NCBI GenBank assembly: GCA_031291415.1 | Contig: JARLJB010000138.1 | Span: 1-64,000 of the forward strand | Length of the DNA: 64,000 nt | Reading direction: 5' to 3' | Source: Telmatospirillum sp. | Lineage (GTDB): Bacteria; Pseudomonadota; Alphaproteobacteria; Rhodospirillales; Magnetospirillaceae | Part shown: positions 8,682-22,623 of the stretch, in pieces | Numbering within the stretch: the stretch's first letter is position 1 | Layout of the letters: each line of letters opens with the position of its first letter | Translations under genes and position numbers: made by a program | The notes under the pieces: generated by a model | Seen by the model: the letters and a program-made list of their open reading frames with translations, nothing else | Told to the model about the DNA's origin: nothing | Database searches by the model: none

Positions 8682-9920
8682 TCAAGAGACATTGCTGTGA
8701 CGATTTTTCCCTTCCCGCACCCAGGCACGGGCGCCGCACCCGGCCCGTCGTCCGGTCGCAAAACAGGCTGTCAACAGATAGCCGCCGGTCGGCGCCTCCC
8801 AGTCGAGCATTTCCCCGGCGGCAAAAACGCCTGGACGGCGGAGGATCATCAGATTGTCGTCAACCTCATCGAAGCGCAGCCCACCGGCGCTGGAAATGGC
8901 TTCGGCCAAAGGGCGAGGCGCCGATAGGGCGATCGGCACCTTCTTGATCGCCGCCGCCAGCTGCGCCGGCGTCTCCATTCGTCCGCGTTCGGTGCCTTCC
9001 CGCAACAAAGCCACGGCCTGCGGCGGTAATCCCAGCGACTTGCGGAGCCAATTGGACAGCGACAACCGGCCGCGTGGTCGCGAAAGGCGCTGGGTCACCT
9101 CTTCCTCACCGAGATCCGGTTTGAGATCGATTGACAGGAAGGCCCGCCTGTCCGTAGCGATAGCTTCACGCAAGACGGCGCTTAAGGCATAGATGGCGCC
9201 CCCTTCCAGGCCATAGCTGGTGATCATTATCTCTCCCCGCCGGATGCAGCCGCCGAAGGAGAGGGCAACCGTCTTCATAGGGCGACCGAAGTGCGGGTTC
9301 ATGTGGGGGGACCATGCGACGTCGAAGCCGCAGTTGGCCGGCCGCAAAGGACTGATCCGGCAACCGATCGATCGCAGGATGTCGGTCCATGCGCCGTTCG
9401 ATCCGAGCTGCGGCCAACTGCCGCCGCCAAGCGCGATGATGGTCGCGGCGGCCGTCACCCGGCGTTCTCCGTCGGCGGTCTGAAACCGCAAGCTGCCGTC
9501 ATCGGCGAATCCGACCCAGCGGTGTCGCGGGCAAATCTCCACGCCTTGCTTGCGCAGACGCCGGACCCAGGCGCGCAGCAATGGTGCCGCCTTGAATTCC
9601 GCCGGGAAGACGCGTCCGCTGGTGCCGATGAATGTCTCGATGCCGAGATCGTGCGCCCAATCTTGCAGCTCCTTCGGACCGAAATCGGCGAGGAGCGTTT
9701 CGAACCGGGCAGCTTCGCTGCCGTAGTGCCGAACGAATTCGGCGAGTGGTTCGCTATGGGTTAGATTGAGCCCGCCGCGACCGGCCAGGAGGAATTTCCG
9801 ACCGACTGACGGCATGGCATCGCATAGCGTGACGCTGCCGCCGTCGGTGGCGGCGGCCTCGGCCGCCATCAGGCCGGCCGGCCCGCCACCGATGATGCAA
9901 ATGTTATCCGTCTGGCCCAT
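8682..9920 (-). CDS. BaiN/HI0933-like flavoprotein (NAD(P)/FAD-dependent oxidoreductase)
   Basis: A 412-residue flavoprotein. It begins with a Rossmann FAD-binding motif (IIGGGPAGLMAAEAA), has a GRKFLLAGRGGLNLTHSE segment typical of the HI0933/BaiN family and a C-terminal FAD contact region (GVFAAGEMLDWEAPTGGYLL). The ATG at 9920 is chosen over an upstream TTG because TAGG lies 7-8 nt before it. Substrate is unknown; family members have been called aminoacetone oxidase or 3-dehydro-bile-acid reductase, neither of which is supported here. It is transcribed away from gltB. Confidence 0.82.
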   Translation of the reverse strand: MGQTDNICIIGGGPAGLMAAEAAATDGGSVTLCDAMPSVGRKFLLAGRGGLNLTHSEPLAEFVRHYGSEAARFETLLADFGPKELQDWAHDLGIETFIGTSGRVFPAEFKAAPLLRAWVRRLRKQGVEICPRHRWVGFADDGSLRFQTADGERRVTAAATIIALGGGSWPQLGSNGAWTDILRSIGCRISPLRPANCGFDVAWSPHMNPHFGRPMKTVALSFGGCIRRGEIMITSYGLEGGAIYALSAVLREAIATDRRAFLSIDLKPDLGEEEVTQRLSRPRGRLSLSNWLRKSLGLPPQAVALLREGTERGRMETPAQLAAAIKKVPIALSAPRPLAEAISSAGGLRFDEVDDNLMILRRPGVFAAGEMLDWEAPTGGYLLTACFATGRRAGCGARAWVREGKNRHSNVS

Positions 9921-10298
9921 GGCCTTACCTAAGAAATCTGTTTCCAATCACCCTGATATCATCTCGAAAACCATACGCCGTCGCAATCGATGTGGCATAG
10001 GCGCAAAGGGCGGGGCATGTCTTTCCGACAGGGGTGGTCAGGCGGAACGAACGCTGGATTGGTAATTCCTCGTTATTTTTCAATCTCCATGGGCAAAAAA
10101 CCGGTCGGAGATTTGTCCACCAAAAAGCCAATGCTCGCAAGAAAAGCTTGACCGGGCGTTGCCATCTTTTGAAAAATGACTATTGATACGCTTCTCTGCG
10201 AATATCATTTCGTGCTGCTGGCAAATCTCATCGCCGGATGCCTTTGTGTGGTCTGCCGTCGCGCCCGTCGCGGCGGCCGTTGTGAAAGACGCTGGAAA
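9921..10298. other. Intergenic region upstream of gltB
   Basis: No gene is seen. It separates the leftward flavoprotein gene from gltBD and should hold both promoters. An in-frame ATG at 10176 extends the gltB frame upstream, but the added 41 residues are not GltB-like. No hairpin or recognised operator was found. Confidence 0.45.
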
Positions 10299-14936
<4,638 letters not shown>

Positions 14937-14937
14937 A

Positions 14938-16353
14938 ATGGGCAAGCCGACCGGATTTAAGGAATTCGAGCGCCGGGAACATGGATATCGGCCGGTGGCC
15001 GAGCGCCTGAGCAGCTACAAGGAGTTCAGCGTTCCTCTTAAGAAGTCCGAGCTTTCCGAGCAGGGGGCCCGTTGCATGGATTGCGGCATTCCCTTCTGCC
15101 ACAATGGATGCCCGGTCAACAATATCATCCCCGATTGGAACGATCTGGTTTACCGCAATCGGTGGCGTGAAGCGCTTGAGGTGCTGCAGTCGACCAACAA
15201 TTTTCCTGAGGTGACCGGGCGGATCTGCCCGGCTCCCTGCGAAGCGGCGTGTACGCTCAATATTCAGGATACGCCGGTCAGCATCAAAGACATCGAGCTT
15301 GCCATCGTCGAAAGGGGATGGGAGGAAGGCTGGATTGCCGTCGACAGTTCGAAGCCGTCGACCGGGAAAAAGGTGGCCGTCATCGGGTCCGGGCCGTCCG
15401 GTCTGGCTGCCGCCCAGCAATTGGCTCGCGTTGGACATTCCGTCACGGTCTTCGAGAAGAACGCCAAGGCGGGAGGCCTGATGCGGTACGGAATTCCCGA
15501 CTTCAAGCTCGATAAGGCGGTGATCGATCGGCGAATCGCCCAAATGGCATCCGAGGGGGTGACCTTCCGGACCAATGTGCATGTCGGTGTGTCGCTCGAC
15601 GCGTCAAATCTGCTGGGCGAATTCGACGCCATCTTGCTGACCGGCGGATCGGAACAGCCGCGTGACTTGCCCATTCCGGGGCGGGATCTGGGAGGCGTGC
15701 ATTTTGCCATGGAATTTCTTGGGCAGTCCAATCGTCGGGTTTCGGGCGAGAAATGGGACGGTCCGGAGATTGTGGCGACCGGAAAACATGTTGTCGTGAT
15801 CGGCGGCGGCGATACCGGATCGGATTGTGTCGGAACGTCGAACCGTCAGGGAGCCGCCTCGGTCACTCAGATCGAGATCATGCCGAAGCCTCCGATCAAG
15901 GAGAATAAGGCATTGACCTGGCCGCAATGGCCGCTGAAATTGCGCAGCTCGACGTCTCACGAGGAGGGCTGCGACCGGCGTTGGGGGGTCACTGCCACCG
16001 AGTTCGAAGGCCAGGGTGGGAAAGTCGTCGGATTGCGTGGAGCGGCGGTCGATGCCAAACTGAAGCCGTTGGCAGGGACGGAGTTTGTCCTGAAAGCCGA
16101 TTTGGTGCTCTTGGCGATGGGATTTCTCCATCCGGTGAAGACCGGGCTCCTGGAGCAATTGGCGGTAGCGCATGATCCGCGTGGTAACGTCTTGGCCGAT
16201 GTGCAGTCCTATCGGAGTTCCGTGGACAAGGTCTTTGCCGCAGGCGATATGCGTCGTGGTCAGTCTTTGGTAGTATGGGCGATTCGCGAGGGACGTCAGG
16301 CGGCACGTGCGGTGGACGAATTTCTGATGGGAAAATCCGATCTGCCTCGGTGA
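14938..16353 (+). CDS. gltD: Glutamate synthase (NADPH) small subunit
   Basis: 471 residues. It feeds NADPH electrons through FAD and Fe-S clusters to GltB. The N-terminal Fe-S cysteines are seen in [17 protein letters not shown] and [13 protein letters not shown]. The FAD-binding motif is [15 protein letters not shown] (about residue 145) and the NADPH-binding motif is [13 protein letters not shown] (about 285). A final FAD contact lies in [16 protein letters not shown]. The start ATG directly follows the gltB stop, and a hairpin follows its own stop. Confidence 0.97.
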   Translation: MGKPTGFKEFERREHGYRPVAERLSSYKEFSVPLKKSELSEQGARCMDCGIPFCHNGCPVNNIIPDWNDLVYRNRWREALEVLQSTNNFPEVTGRICPAPCEAACTLNIQDTPVSIKDIELAIVERGWEEGWIAVDSSKPSTGKKVAVIGSGPSGLAAAQQLARVGHSVTVFEKNAKAGGLMRYGIPDFKLDKAVIDRRIAQMASEGVTFRTNVHVGVSLDASNLLGEFDAILLTGGSEQPRDLPIPGRDLGGVHFAMEFLGQSNRRVSGEKWDGPEIVATGKHVVVIGGGDTGSDCVGTSNRQGAASVTQIEIMPKPPIKENKALTWPQWPLKLRSSTSHEEGCDRRWGVTATEFEGQGGKVVGLRGAAVDAKLKPLAGTEFVLKADLVLLAMGFLHPVKTGLLEQLAVAHDPRGNVLADVQSYRSSVDKVFAAGDMRRGQSLVVWAIREGRQAARAVDEFLMGKSDLPR

Positions 16354-16370
16354 TCTGTTCCGTCTGTTGG

Positions 16371-16400
16371 CCGTTGGTGGGCCCGGCGGGCCACCAACGG
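16371..16400 (+). terminator. Hairpin after gltD, probable terminator
   Basis: Perfect 10-bp inverted repeat CCGTTGGTGG / CCACCAACGG around a GC-rich centre, 17 nt after the gltD stop. There is no T-run behind it, so it may act as an RNA-end stabiliser rather than an intrinsic terminator. Confidence 0.55.
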
Positions 16401-16651
16401 ACGGCTGGGTAGTGCATGATGCGGCAGAATTTCATCATGCTCTTAAGCCTGGGGGGCGTTTGTAGGGGATGTTGCAGCCTGTTCGAGAAAACTCGGACGG
16501 GCTTTCATGCGCGGATATTTTTCTAAGGAAACATGTTCCTTCTGGTGTATCAATCCGCAGTTTATTGATTCCGCGGGTAGATGCACCAAATGGAGTATGC
16601 GGGGGCTGCCCCTTCGTTTGTATCGAAACACGAGCGCAACGAAAGGAGCGT

Positions 16652-17248
16652 ATGACCAAAGGCAAAATTCATGAGCCGCCGCATTGGCCGCAGAAATCAG
16701 AGCCAAAGCCTCGTCATGAGGCCGCGACGTCTTTGACGGCCGGCGGCGACGTGCCGTCACGCTATTTCAGTCAGAAATTTCAGAGGCAAGCGGTGAAGCT
16801 GGCGCCATGCCAGCTTTATGTCACTCTGCAGTTGGACGAGTTGTTGGAGACGGTCCTGGGAAGCTGCGTCGCCGCCTGCATCAGGGATCCTATTGCCGGT
16901 GTCGCCGGCATCAATCACTTCATGTTGCCCAGTACCGCGGTGCCGCGATCAAGCGATCTGACGATGATGCTGCGCTATGGAAATCATTCGATGGATCTGT
17001 TGATTGAAGGGTTGCTGCGTCGTGGCGCGCATATGGACCGCCTGGAAGTCAAGCTGTTTGGCGGCGCCAATGTGATGTCCGGTCCGACGGTTGGCGATGC
17101 TAACGTCGACTGGGTTTTGCGTTATGTTCGAGCGCGAAATTTGCCGATAGCGGCCCAGCATCTGGGCGGAATTTTGCCGCGATCGGTACATTATTTTCCG
17201 GCAACCGGCGTGGTCTTGATGCAGCAACTCGACTCCAAGACCAATTAG
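16652..17248 (+). CDS. cheD: Chemoreceptor glutamine deamidase CheD
   Basis: 198 residues. CheD deamidates glutamines on methyl-accepting chemoreceptors and can interact with CheC. The catalytic pair is visible as Cys72 in TVLGSCVAACIRD and His89 in GINHFMLP, and the C-terminal fold residues (KLFGGANVM) are conserved. The N-terminus is about 40 residues longer than usual. The ATG at 16652 is chosen for the AAAGGAG just before it. It is not inside a che operon. Downstream in the same direction lie a MipZ/ParA ATPase and a soluble protein with receptor-tip-like segments, which could be its substrate (inference). Confidence 0.93.
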   Translation: MTKGKIHEPPHWPQKSEPKPRHEAATSLTAGGDVPSRYFSQKFQRQAVKLAPCQLYVTLQLDELLETVLGSCVAACIRDPIAGVAGINHFMLPSTAVPRSSDLTMMLRYGNHSMDLLIEGLLRRGAHMDRLEVKLFGGANVMSGPTVGDANVDWVLRYVRARNLPIAAQHLGGILPRSVHYFPATGVVLMQQLDSKTN

Positions 17249-17359
17249 CGTCTTTTCTCGCAACGTGGCATTGCGCGCGCGCCCACAACTTGGGATGATT
17301 GCGCGTCGGCTGGTCATCGGGACTGGTCGACGACCGATCGACCTCGGGTAGGAGGGCGG

Positions 17360-18214
17360 GTGAAGGCGAATTCCGCAAGGGTTGTCGTAGTCGGCAACGA
17401 AAAGGGAGGAACCGGCAAGACGACGGTGGCAATGCATTTGGCCATCGGCTTGCTGGGGCGTGGCATGACGGTCGGAGTCGTTGATCTCGACAGCCGTCAG
17501 CAGTCCCTGACCCGTTATTTGACCAATCGTCGGTTGTGGTGTGGCGACCACGCGATCTCTCTCCCGACGCCGTTACACCGGCTTGTCCTTCCCTCGTCGG
17601 ACAACAGCCGCGAGGTCGCCGAGGAGGAAGACCGCCAAGCGCTGGACGATGCCGTTGCCGCATGGAACGGGCAGTGCGAGATCGTCCTGCTCGATTGTCC
17701 CGCCGGCGATGGATCGCTGTCGCGGGCGGCCCATCGACTAGCCGATGTGCTTGTGACGCCGCTCAATGACAGTTTTCTCGATCTCGACCCGCTGCTACAG
17801 TTCCGCCCAGGGAGCTTTCAGGTCCTGGCCCTCGGCGCCTATTTCGAGATGTTGTGGGAGATCCGCAATCAGCGGCACCTGGCTGGAGAGTCGCCTTTCG
17901 ACTGGATCGTCCTTCGAAACCGTCTTTCCGGTTTGGCCGACCAGAACAAGAAGAACCTGTCCTATGTGCTGTCGCGGATCGGTCCGATTCTGCGCTTTCG
18001 ACTGGCCGAAGGGTTGGGCGAACGGATCATCTTCCGTCAGCTATTCCAACAGGGTCTCACCTTGTTCGACAGCAGTGAGCCTTCGACCGCCATTTTGCCG
18101 ACGCAGTCCCATCTGGCCGCCCGCGACGAGCTACAGGCGCTGATGGATTGTCTTGGGGAAGACAACGACATGGTGATGGCCACGGACGCTGCCGCGGGTG
18201 ATGGTCACATGTGA
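17360..18214 (+). CDS. mipZ: MipZ-like ParA/MinD family ATPase
   Basis: 284 residues. The deviant Walker A motif NEKGGTGKTTVAMHLA and the DLDSRQQSLTRYL stretch match the MipZ branch of ParA ATPases, as do DCPAGDGSLSRAAHRLADVLVTPLNDSF-type segments and the DWIVLRNRLS region. In Caulobacter, MipZ forms a gradient from ParB and blocks FtsZ at the poles. A GTG start at 17360 has GGAGG close upstream. Position between cheD and a soluble chemoreceptor-like gene is unexpected for a division gene; ParA homologues that position chemosensory clusters (PpfA, ParC) offer another reading. MipZ itself is the best family match by eye. Confidence 0.85.
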   Translation: MKANSARVVVVGNEKGGTGKTTVAMHLAIGLLGRGMTVGVVDLDSRQQSLTRYLTNRRLWCGDHAISLPTPLHRLVLPSSDNSREVAEEEDRQALDDAVAAWNGQCEIVLLDCPAGDGSLSRAAHRLADVLVTPLNDSFLDLDPLLQFRPGSFQVLALGAYFEMLWEIRNQRHLAGESPFDWIVLRNRLSGLADQNKKNLSYVLSRIGPILRFRLAEGLGERIIFRQLFQQGLTLFDSSEPSTAILPTQSHLAARDELQALMDCLGEDNDMVMATDAAAGDGHM

Positions 18215-18346
18215 CGAGGCGTTGGCAAGAGAATCAAAGCGATTGTTTCGAATCGACGTCCTCGCTAACGATAAGGCGTTCTGTCCTACCGCATCCGTGC
18301 GGTATAAGCCGGGTCAGACGAATGCTGCGGGAGGGGAGAAGAGAAG

Positions 18347-20137
18347 ATGGATGATGGGCAGAGCGTGCTTGTGGACCGATCCGAGCCGGCATTGCGGCGC
18401 GGGTTGGCCGAGTCGCGCACCATCTTGCAAGATGCCTTTGCTCCCATCGAGAGCAGCTTCCAACGGGCCGGCGAGGATCTGAGCCGGGCGGTGGACGCTC
18501 TGCAGCGTGTTACGCGGTCCAGTCTCACCTTGTCGCAGCAGATGGCGGAAGACGCGCTGGCGACGTCGACCGCCCGGCTGCAAACCGCAGCCACGCGGGT
18601 GACCGAACTGTCGGGCAAGACGGGCACCGGGCAGGCATCGCTGGCTGCGCTGACCAGTCTGACGACTGGTATCGAGGAACGGATTGCGCGGCTCAGCCGA
18701 ACTATTTCGGAAGCAAAAATTCTGGGCATCAACGCCAAGATCGAGGCTGCGCATGTGACGGCGCGCGACGTCGACTTTTCGGTTTTCACGAGAGAGATCG
18801 GGCGGTTGGCAGAATTGGCCGAGGCCAGTCTTGCCAAGCTTGGCGCGGAATTGGCGTCGCTCGGCAAGCTGATCGACAGTGCGCGGGGCGACCAGGAGAC
18901 ATTTGAACGTGACAATCAGCAGTCGTTGGCCACGGTGGTTCGCAGGCTTGAGGCAAATCTGCTGAAGATCAGGGAGCGGCAGCAAACGGCCACCACGGCT
19001 TCGGCGGTTTTGGGCGAGCGGTCGCAGAGCATTACGGGGCATGTCGCCAAAGTCGTCGCCGATCTGCAGATCGCCGACATCACGCGCCAACGGGTCGAAC
19101 ATGTCGTTCATGGTCTTGACGTGGCCGCCAGTGTTTTCGACCCGTCCGGTGACGGCGAGGACGTCAGCGACGATCAGCGGCGGGCCATTGTTGCCGAGAT
19201 TTGCAGTTTGGAAGCGGCTCAGCTCCACAACGCCGAAAGCGATTTTTCACGGGAAATCAACCGGATCGTCGAAAACCTCAAGGCGTTGGCCGTCGATGCC
19301 GAAGGCATCTACAATCAGGGGCACGCGGTTTTCGGCGCGGCGGGGGCCGGGGAATCGTCATTTCTGGGCGAGCTTGGGCGCGATCTCGACCAGGTTTGCG
19401 CACTACTCGAAAAATACGCCCAGTCGCGTGGCATGATCGAAAATGTGACGCGGTCGGTAACGACCGGTGTGTCGGAGATGGTCAAGTATCTTTCGGCCGT
19501 GCATTCGATCGAGGCGGATATGCGGGTCATGGGACTGAATGCGACGCTCAAATGCTCCCGATTGGGCAATGAAGGGCGCGCACTCAGTGTGATCGCCCAG
19601 GAATTGCGCGTGTTTGCCAATCGAACGGCCGACGATGGCGCGATCATCATGAAGGGCTTGGAAAAATTGATTGCCGCGGCGGAAGGCTTGGCGTCCGGGG
19701 ATCAATCCGATGACAGTACCGACATCACCGGTCTGACCGAGGAAATGAAGGGCGCTGTCCACACATTGGAGATCGCCAACAATGAACTGGCTGGACCGAT
19801 TGCCGCGCTGGAGGACGACAGCCGGCTGATTGGCGACGCCCTTGCCGGGACGGTGACGCATATGACAGCCCAGTCCGGCAACGTCGAAACCTTGCGCCGG
19901 GTGTTCTCGCGGCTGGAGGAGCTTGCGAAGGTTGGGCCGGAAGAGATGACCGGCGATCTGCAAGAGGTGAAGGAGCGCGTTCTGCGGATGGTCAAGGGCC
20001 GCTACACGATGGCGCGTGAACATGAAATACACGCGCTGTTCGATCAGGTCGATGGTGGGGACCTGCCGGGAGGGGGCGTGCGCCCCAGCGGCGCCCCAGC
20101 CGCCGAGGCCGTCAATTTGGACGACTTCCTGTTCTGA
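18347..20137 (+). CDS. Soluble coiled-coil protein with two chemoreceptor-tip-like repeats
   Basis: 596 residues, no signal peptide and no membrane segment, mostly alpha-helical by composition. Two segments resemble the hairpin tip of methyl-accepting chemotaxis proteins: residues 120-136 (SEAKILGINAKIEAAH) and 388-427 (MGLNATLKCSRLG, then GRALSVIAQELRVFA). The second matches the usual LLALNAAIEAARAGE...GRGFAVVADEVR pattern in layout but with changed residues. Between them lies LQIADITRQRVEHV (240-253), like a segment in CheZ and some receptor proteins. The C-terminus AEAVNLDDFLF slightly recalls the CheY-binding end of CheZ. Function is unknown; a cytoplasmic chemosensory or scaffold role is inferred from these features and from cheD upstream. 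Confidence 0.7.
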   Translation: MDDGQSVLVDRSEPALRRGLAESRTILQDAFAPIESSFQRAGEDLSRAVDALQRVTRSSLTLSQQMAEDALATSTARLQTAATRVTELSGKTGTGQASLAALTSLTTGIEERIARLSRTISEAKILGINAKIEAAHVTARDVDFSVFTREIGRLAELAEASLAKLGAELASLGKLIDSARGDQETFERDNQQSLATVVRRLEANLLKIRERQQTATTASAVLGERSQSITGHVAKVVADLQIADITRQRVEHVVHGLDVAASVFDPSGDGEDVSDDQRRAIVAEICSLEAAQLHNAESDFSREINRIVENLKALAVDAEGIYNQGHAVFGAAGAGESSFLGELGRDLDQVCALLEKYAQSRGMIENVTRSVTTGVSEMVKYLSAVHSIEADMRVMGLNATLKCSRLGNEGRALSVIAQELRVFANRTADDGAIIMKGLEKLIAAAEGLASGDQSDDSTDITGLTEEMKGAVHTLEIANNELAGPIAALEDDSRLIGDALAGTVTHMTAQSGNVETLRRVFSRLEELAKVGPEEMTGDLQEVKERVLRMVKGRYTMAREHEIHALFDQVDGGDLPGGGVRPSGAPAAEAVNLDDFLF

Positions 20138-20259
20138 GGCCGGTCTCCGTGCGTTTGCCTCCGAGCTTGTGAAAAAATAGAAAAATACGAGTGGGGCGAG
20201 CGTCCCGCCCGTCCTTCGGCGATGCCGAAAGTCCAAGCATTTCCGCCGCTTCCGCGCCG

Positions 20260-20282
20260 GAGGCGGGCAGAATGCCCGCCTC
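20260..20282. terminator. Hairpin between convergent genes
   Basis: Perfect 9-bp stem GAGGCGGGC / GCCCGCCTC with a 5-nt loop, lying between the ends of the chemoreceptor-like gene and the TSUP exporter gene. It probably ends transcription from one or both sides. Confidence 0.55.
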
Positions 20283-20315
20283 ACTCAGCAATTTTCCACA
20301 TGCTCTCCCGCCCGG

Positions 20316-21056
20316 TCAGGCGCGGGCGAAGAAGACGGCCGTCATGATCAGGCCGATCATGATAACCACTGCCCGGACATGGTCGGGGTTCATTTTCATG
20401 GCGACCCGGGCCCCGACGTAACCACCGGCCACCGCCGACACCAGCATGATCAGGGCCGGCGTCCAGGCAACTTGTCCGGCCGCTATGAAACAGACGACGG
20501 CCACCGCGTTGAGAAGGCCGCCCAGCAGCGTCTTGAGGGCATTCATGGCGTTGATGTCGGTCAGACCGAAGAGGCCGAAAAGAGCCAGCATCATGATCCC
20601 CATGGCGCCGCCGAAATAACCGCCGTAGAGGGCGATGAGAAATTGCAGCGAACACATGGCCAATGGGCCGATCTGAATGCGTTGGCGCAGCCATGGCGTC
20701 AGCCGCTTGCCGACCGCGAACAGGATCGTGGCGGCCAGCAACAGCCAGGGTATCAATTTGTTGAACGTGTGTTCGGGCGTCCAAATCAGCAACAGGGCGC
20801 CGCAGATGCCGCCGGCCAGACTGGTCAGCAGGAGGGTTTTGGCGCTGATGCCCTCCAGACGGGGAAAATCCCGGCGGTAGGCCCAGGCGCTGGCCAGCGA
20901 TCCGGGAAAAACCGCGACGGTGCTGGTGGCGTTGGCCATGACGGGAGGCACGCCGGCAAAGACCAGGGCAGGAAAGGTCAGAAATGTCCCGCCGCCAGCC
21001 ACAGAGTTCATCAGTCCGGCGCCGAAGGCCGAGATAATCAGAAGAAGAAAAGTCAT
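20316..21056 (-). CDS. TSUP family (TauE/SafE) membrane exporter
   Basis: 246 residues with about eight hydrophobic segments. The N-terminal GAGLMNSVAGGGTFLTFPAL and the mid-protein YGGYFGGAMGIMMLALF are typical of the two-fold repeat of TauE/SafE (TSUP) permeases. Members export sulfite, sulfoacetate or other organosulfur and organic anions; the substrate cannot be told here. It is a single gene, and no sulfur-metabolism gene is next to it. Confidence 0.9.
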   Translation of the reverse strand: MTFLLLIISAFGAGLMNSVAGGGTFLTFPALVFAGVPPVMANATSTVAVFPGSLASAWAYRRDFPRLEGISAKTLLLTSLAGGICGALLLIWTPEHTFNKLIPWLLLAATILFAVGKRLTPWLRQRIQIGPLAMCSLQFLIALYGGYFGGAMGIMMLALFGLFGLTDINAMNALKTLLGGLLNAVAVVCFIAAGQVAWTPALIMLVSAVAGGYVGARVAMKMNPDHVRAVVIMIGLIMTAVFFARA

Positions 21057-21182
21057 TTGAATCCATCGATTATTGCGAGCTGTGGCAGGCTAAAGCGGGA
21101 ATACCCGGTCGGCAAGCCCCGCTTTCCCAAGGCATGTTGATCGTGATGATGTTCTGCTTTGCCATCGGGAGCCCCGGACAGG

Positions 21183-21710
21183 TCACTTCCGCCGGTCGAG
21201 AAGGGATGCCCGATATGCCGCGATCAGCGGCAGGATCACCTGCCTTCGCGTCAGGCTTTCCTCTGGCCAGTGGCTCTCGCAGTGGTAATACTCAGGAACC
21301 GAGGGGATGGTTGCCGGAATGATGACCCACGATTGTTTCGACGCCGTGAAGATATGAATGTCCGGCGGCAGCAGTTCCGGTTCGTCGAGCGTGCCGACAC
21401 GCACGAAACGGACGATGGGGCCCGAGCCGGCGTAAGTACTCCATACGGCGATTCTGCATTTCGGACAGCGCGCGATTTGTTGTCCCAATCCGCTTTCGGA
21501 TGGGGTGTCGACGAGGTCGGGAGTGCCACTTAGCAATGTGACGCGATCGGCCTCGATCATTGCGTTCAAGGCAAATGACGCTCCGCTTTCACGTTGACAC
21601 CAATGACAGTGACAGCAGTGAACAAAGAGAGGCGCGGTTTCCATGCGATAGCGCAGGTATCGGCAGTCACAGCCGCCCTCGAGCGGAAAAGTGCTGGCAG
21701 CAGGTGGCAT
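21183..21710 (-). CDS. GFA/CENP-V fold zinc protein
   Basis: 175 residues with the zinc-binding cysteines of the Gfa family: GGCDCRYLRY, CCHCHWCQRESG and a later CPKC. These proteins are often annotated as glutathione-dependent formaldehyde-activating enzymes, but most have no proven activity. It is a stand-alone gene. The last 40 residues are not recognised. Confidence 0.87.
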   Translation of the reverse strand: MPPAASTFPLEGGCDCRYLRYRMETAPLFVHCCHCHWCQRESGASFALNAMIEADRVTLLSGTPDLVDTPSESGLGQQIARCPKCRIAVWSTYAGSGPIVRFVRVGTLDEPELLPPDIHIFTASKQSWVIIPATIPSVPEYYHCESHWPEESLTRRQVILPLIAAYRASLLDRRK

Positions 21711-21874
21711 AACATTGTCCTTATAGGGGAGATCGAGCAGCGACGAAGAAAGAAATCGCCAATAGGAGGGAACTCAGTGGCAGATGGTACGAATTTGTCC
21801 CTCGTACCAGCCTGATCAAGGCTGTAGTCTCCTGCAACCAAAATGTCAGTTTTTGATCGTCGGACGCCAAACCC

Positions 21875-22297
21875 ATGATCCCAATCACCTCCTGGATCTC
21901 CCTTGATGAGAACGAGGTCGAGTTCACCTTCGTCCGCGCCTCGGGGCCTGGTGGCCAGAACGTCAACAAGGTGTCCAGCGCGGTTCAGATGCGGTTCGAT
22001 GTTCGCCAATCGCCGTCGCTGCCGCAAGCCGTGCGGGACCGCCTGGAACGGCTTTCCGGGCGGCGGCTGACACAAGACGGCGTGCTGGTGATTTCGGCCC
22101 AGCGATTCCGCAGCCAGGAGCAAAACCGCGCGGATGCCCTGGAGCGTCTGATCGTCCTGATCCGCGAGGCCTCGATCGCGCCGGTGTATCGGCGTCCGAC
22201 CAGACCGACCTTGGGTTCGAAGCGGCGACGGCTTGAAGCAAAGGGGCATCGCTCGACAACCAAAAGTCTGCGCGGCCGGCCAAGCGACGTGGAATAG
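21875..22297 (+). CDS. arfB: Alternative ribosome-rescue factor ArfB (peptidyl-tRNA hydrolase)
   Basis: 140 residues. ArfB hydrolyses peptidyl-tRNA on ribosomes stalled at the end of truncated mRNAs. The catalytic GGQ is in RASGPGGQNVNKVSSAV, and the C-terminus is a long basic tail (RPTRPTLGSKRRRLEAKGHR), which in E. coli YaeJ enters the empty mRNA channel. The protein is too short for a full release factor, which supports ArfB. Confidence 0.95.
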   Translation: MIPITSWISLDENEVEFTFVRASGPGGQNVNKVSSAVQMRFDVRQSPSLPQAVRDRLERLSGRRLTQDGVLVISAQRFRSQEQNRADALERLIVLIREASIAPVYRRPTRPTLGSKRRRLEAKGHRSTTKSLRGRPSDVE

Positions 22298-22623
22298 GGG
22301 ACCAGTACCGAAATGAAAGACGATGCTGCGTCGCATTGTCGCGTCTTCGCTGATATGCTAGGCGCCGCTACTGGACAACGACGCGCGTCTGTTGACGTTG
22401 ACGTGGCATCGGTGGCTCGGGTGCGTTTCGTCGCCCGCGTGGACTTCGGTGAAGACTGACCTTCATGTCAGCCGGCCCCCACCGGATGAGGTTATCGTGA
22501 TGCCGGGCTCTCGGGCCGCGGTCTGGAATTTGCGGACCAGCGCTTTGGGGGGAATGGTTCCCTGATATTGCGATGCGTGTGCAACAAAGTATAGTGGGCG
22601 GGGTGGCGGAACGAGGTGATCCC
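22298..22623. other. Intergenic region upstream of hemolysin III gene
   Basis: No supported gene. Short frames here lack ribosome-binding sites and resemblance to known proteins. It ends in GAGGTGATC, a strong ribosome-binding site for the next gene. Nothing else recognised. Confidence 0.4.
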
